DNA of 24,654 bases from CAXBPY01 sp003455275 (GTDB taxonomy: Bacteria > Bacteroidota > Bacteroidia > Chitinophagales > UBA10324): positions 1 through 24,654 of the forward strand of contig CAXBPY010000046.1 of the NCBI GenBank assembly GCA_963977675.1, in the 5' to 3' direction. The stretch's first letter is position 1, and the number at the start of each line of letters is the position of its first letter. The notes under the pieces were generated by a model. That model saw only the letters and a program-made list of their open reading frames with translations, had not been told where the DNA came from and ran no database searches. Made by a program: the position numbers and the translations under genes. Of the stretch, positions 23,495 through 24,654 are shown one piece after another.

Positions 23495-24424
23495 TTAAAA
23501 ATTTCCTGATTTAATCACGCGCTTGATTCCTTCTTCAATCGGAAGTAGTTTTCTTCCGAGCAACTCCTTCATTTTTTCAATGTCTGGTTTGCGGCGGGTC
23601 ATATCGCCTTCTGCGAGCGGAGGAAGGTTTACAATCTTCGATTTCGATTTCGTGATTTTGATTACCAGCTTTGCTAAATCTGCGATCGGGGTTTCAATAT
23701 CATTGCCGATATTCACTACATCATTCAGAAATTTTCCGGTCTTGAAGGAATTATAAGTTGCATCAATGTTATCGTCGATGAAACAGAATGTCCGGGTTTG
23801 TTTTCCATTTCCGTAAAGGGTGATGTCTTCGTTCTTCAATGCAGCGCGAATGAATTTTGACATGACAAAATCAGTGCTCTGTTTAGGACCATAAGTATTG
23901 AAGAAGCGGAAGATTGTGTAATCCAATCCAAACTCTTTGTGATAAGATTTTAAAAATGATTCGCCCACATTTTTCACAATCGCATAAGGCAAACGGGAAT
24001 TAAGCGGGGTGGTTTCTTCATTTTGCGGAAACTCTACCGGTTCTCCATAAACTTCAGATGAGGAAGAGAAGAATACTCTTTTCACTGCACTGTTTTTTGA
24101 AAGGTCGAGTACATTTTTTATTCCTGAAATATCTTCAAGTACCATCACCGGATTTGCTAAAGTTCTTTTTACACCAACCAGTGCAGCATAATGAAAAACA
24201 TAATCGAAACTATGAGAGAGCATAACTTCTGAAATATCACGATGATTATTTACATCGCCTTTAATGAAGCGCCAGTTCTTATGTTTTGCAGAAGGCAGTT
24301 TGTCTTTAGAGCCGGTGATCAGATTATCGAAAAGAACGATGTAATTGTTTTTGTCCTGAACAAGCCTGTCTGCAAGACAACTTGGAATAAATCCTGCACC
24401 GCCTGTAATCAATATCTTATTCAT
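23495..24424 (-). CDS. NAD-dependent sugar-nucleotide epimerase/dehydratase (extended SDR)
   Basis: A 309-residue extended SDR enzyme in a nucleotide-sugar operon. It has an NAD-binding motif TGGAGFIPSC (7-16) in which the third glycine of GxxGxxG is a proline (P14). DNLITG follows, then the catalytic YAIVK (Y147, K151) with SSSSEVYG before it. The core FRFFNTYGPKQ, the substrate loop LYGNGKQTRTFCFIDDNI and DMTRRKPDI resemble UDP-glucuronate decarboxylases and dTDP-glucose 4,6-dehydratase-like enzymes. It is shorter than a classical RmlB. The exact reaction cannot be set from sequence alone. rfbA ends 29 bases upstream and galE starts 18 bases downstream, so it most likely makes a precursor for surface glycans. 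Confidence 0.85.
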   Translation of the reverse strand: MNKILITGGAGFIPSCLADRLVQDKNNYIVLFDNLITGSKDKLPSAKHKNWRFIKGDVNNHRDISEVMLSHSFDYVFHYAALVGVKRTLANPVMVLEDISGIKNVLDLSKNSAVKRVFFSSSSEVYGEPVEFPQNEETTPLNSRLPYAIVKNVGESFLKSYHKEFGLDYTIFRFFNTYGPKQSTDFVMSKFIRAALKNEDITLYGNGKQTRTFCFIDDNIDATYNSFKTGKFLNDVVNIGNDIETPIADLAKLVIKITKSKSKIVNLPPLAEGDMTRRKPDIEKMKELLGRKLLPIEEGIKRVIKSGNF

Positions 24425-24453
24425 TAGTTAATTTTTTTCTGCTGAAAATTTTT

Positions 24454-24654
24454 TTATTGCTCCAATATATCCATCAGGTAATTTCCATATCCGCTTTTGA
24501 GCAAGGGTTCTGCAAGTTTTTTTAATTGGCCTGCATCAATAAAATTTTTGCGCCACGCTATTTCTTCTATGCAACCGACTTTTAATCCTTGTCTGCCTTC
24601 TATTACCTGAACAAATTGTGATGCCTGCATGAGTGAATCAAATGTGCCGGTATC
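24454..24654 (-). CDS. rfbA: glucose-1-phosphate thymidylyltransferase RfbA, 3' end only
   Basis: The last 66 codons of a gene that continues past the window edge, ending in TAA at 24456-24454. The residues include DTGTFDSLMQASQFVQVIE, RQGLKVGCIEEIAWRKNFI and LLKSGYGNYLMDIL. This is the characteristic C-terminus of RfbA/RmlA, which makes dTDP-glucose from glucose-1-phosphate and dTTP. It opens the sugar-nucleotide operon visible here; other rml genes may lie beyond the window. Confidence 0.9.
   Translation of the reverse strand, partial: DTGTFDSLMQASQFVQVIEGRQGLKVGCIEEIAWRKNFIDAGQLKKLAEPLLKSGYGNYLMDILEQ

Overview
The window looks like chromosome of a member of the Bacteroidota (Bacteroidetes), probably environmental. 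Four independent signs agree. Four large secreted proteins carry a C-terminal type IX secretion (T9SS) sorting domain. Several genes start a few bases after the phylum's TAnnTTTG promoter element. There is a lipoprotein resembling the Bacteroidetes DUF4249 group. The small membrane proteins with no known function also look typical of the phylum. Base composition is AT-rich, ATG starts dominate with a few TTG starts, and TAA, TAG and TGA are all used as stops. I see no rRNA, tRNA, CRISPR array, transposase, integrase or phage structural module.

Layout. Bases 1-1539 hold the end of a LytS-type sensor histidine kinase (cut by the window edge) and its LytTR response regulator. Bases 1655-7909 hold three co-directional secreted proteins: two close paralogues of the 'tail fiber domain' type with different C-termini, flanking a large Asp-box (sortilin-like) beta-propeller. 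A clear terminator follows at 8078-8107. Bases 8160-12263, on the minus strand, hold a small four-helix membrane protein gene broken by an in-frame TAG, a kelch-like T9SS cargo protein, and a PQQ-dependent sugar dehydrogenase-like T9SS cargo protein. Bases 12366-16909 are housekeeping: rlmB (23S rRNA methylation), a surface lipoprotein, lipB (octanoyl transfer for lipoate), prfC (release factor 3) and a small basic protein. Bases 17004-20642 concern the envelope: an LpxL-type lipid A acyltransferase, a MacB/FtsX-type ABC permease, an unknown polytopic membrane protein and lptB (LPS export ATPase). Bases 20660-24654, minus strand, hold recJ, galE, a second sugar-nucleotide epimerase/dehydratase and the 3' end of rfbA, so the window ends inside a nucleotide-sugar block that probably feeds surface polysaccharide or LPS.

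How they fit together. The window is largely about the cell surface: LPS acylation and export, sugar nucleotides, a lipoprotein, and T9SS-exported adhesin- or enzyme-like proteins next to a two-component system. Ordinary translation and DNA repair genes are interspersed.

I do not see a clearly new defence, mobile or enzymatic system. The points most worth a second look are the duplicated fibre-like proteins with swapped C-termini, a predicted self-cleaving S74 chaperone placed upstream of a T9SS sorting signal, the nonsense-interrupted membrane protein, and a tandem repeat that forms the prfC-lipB junction.
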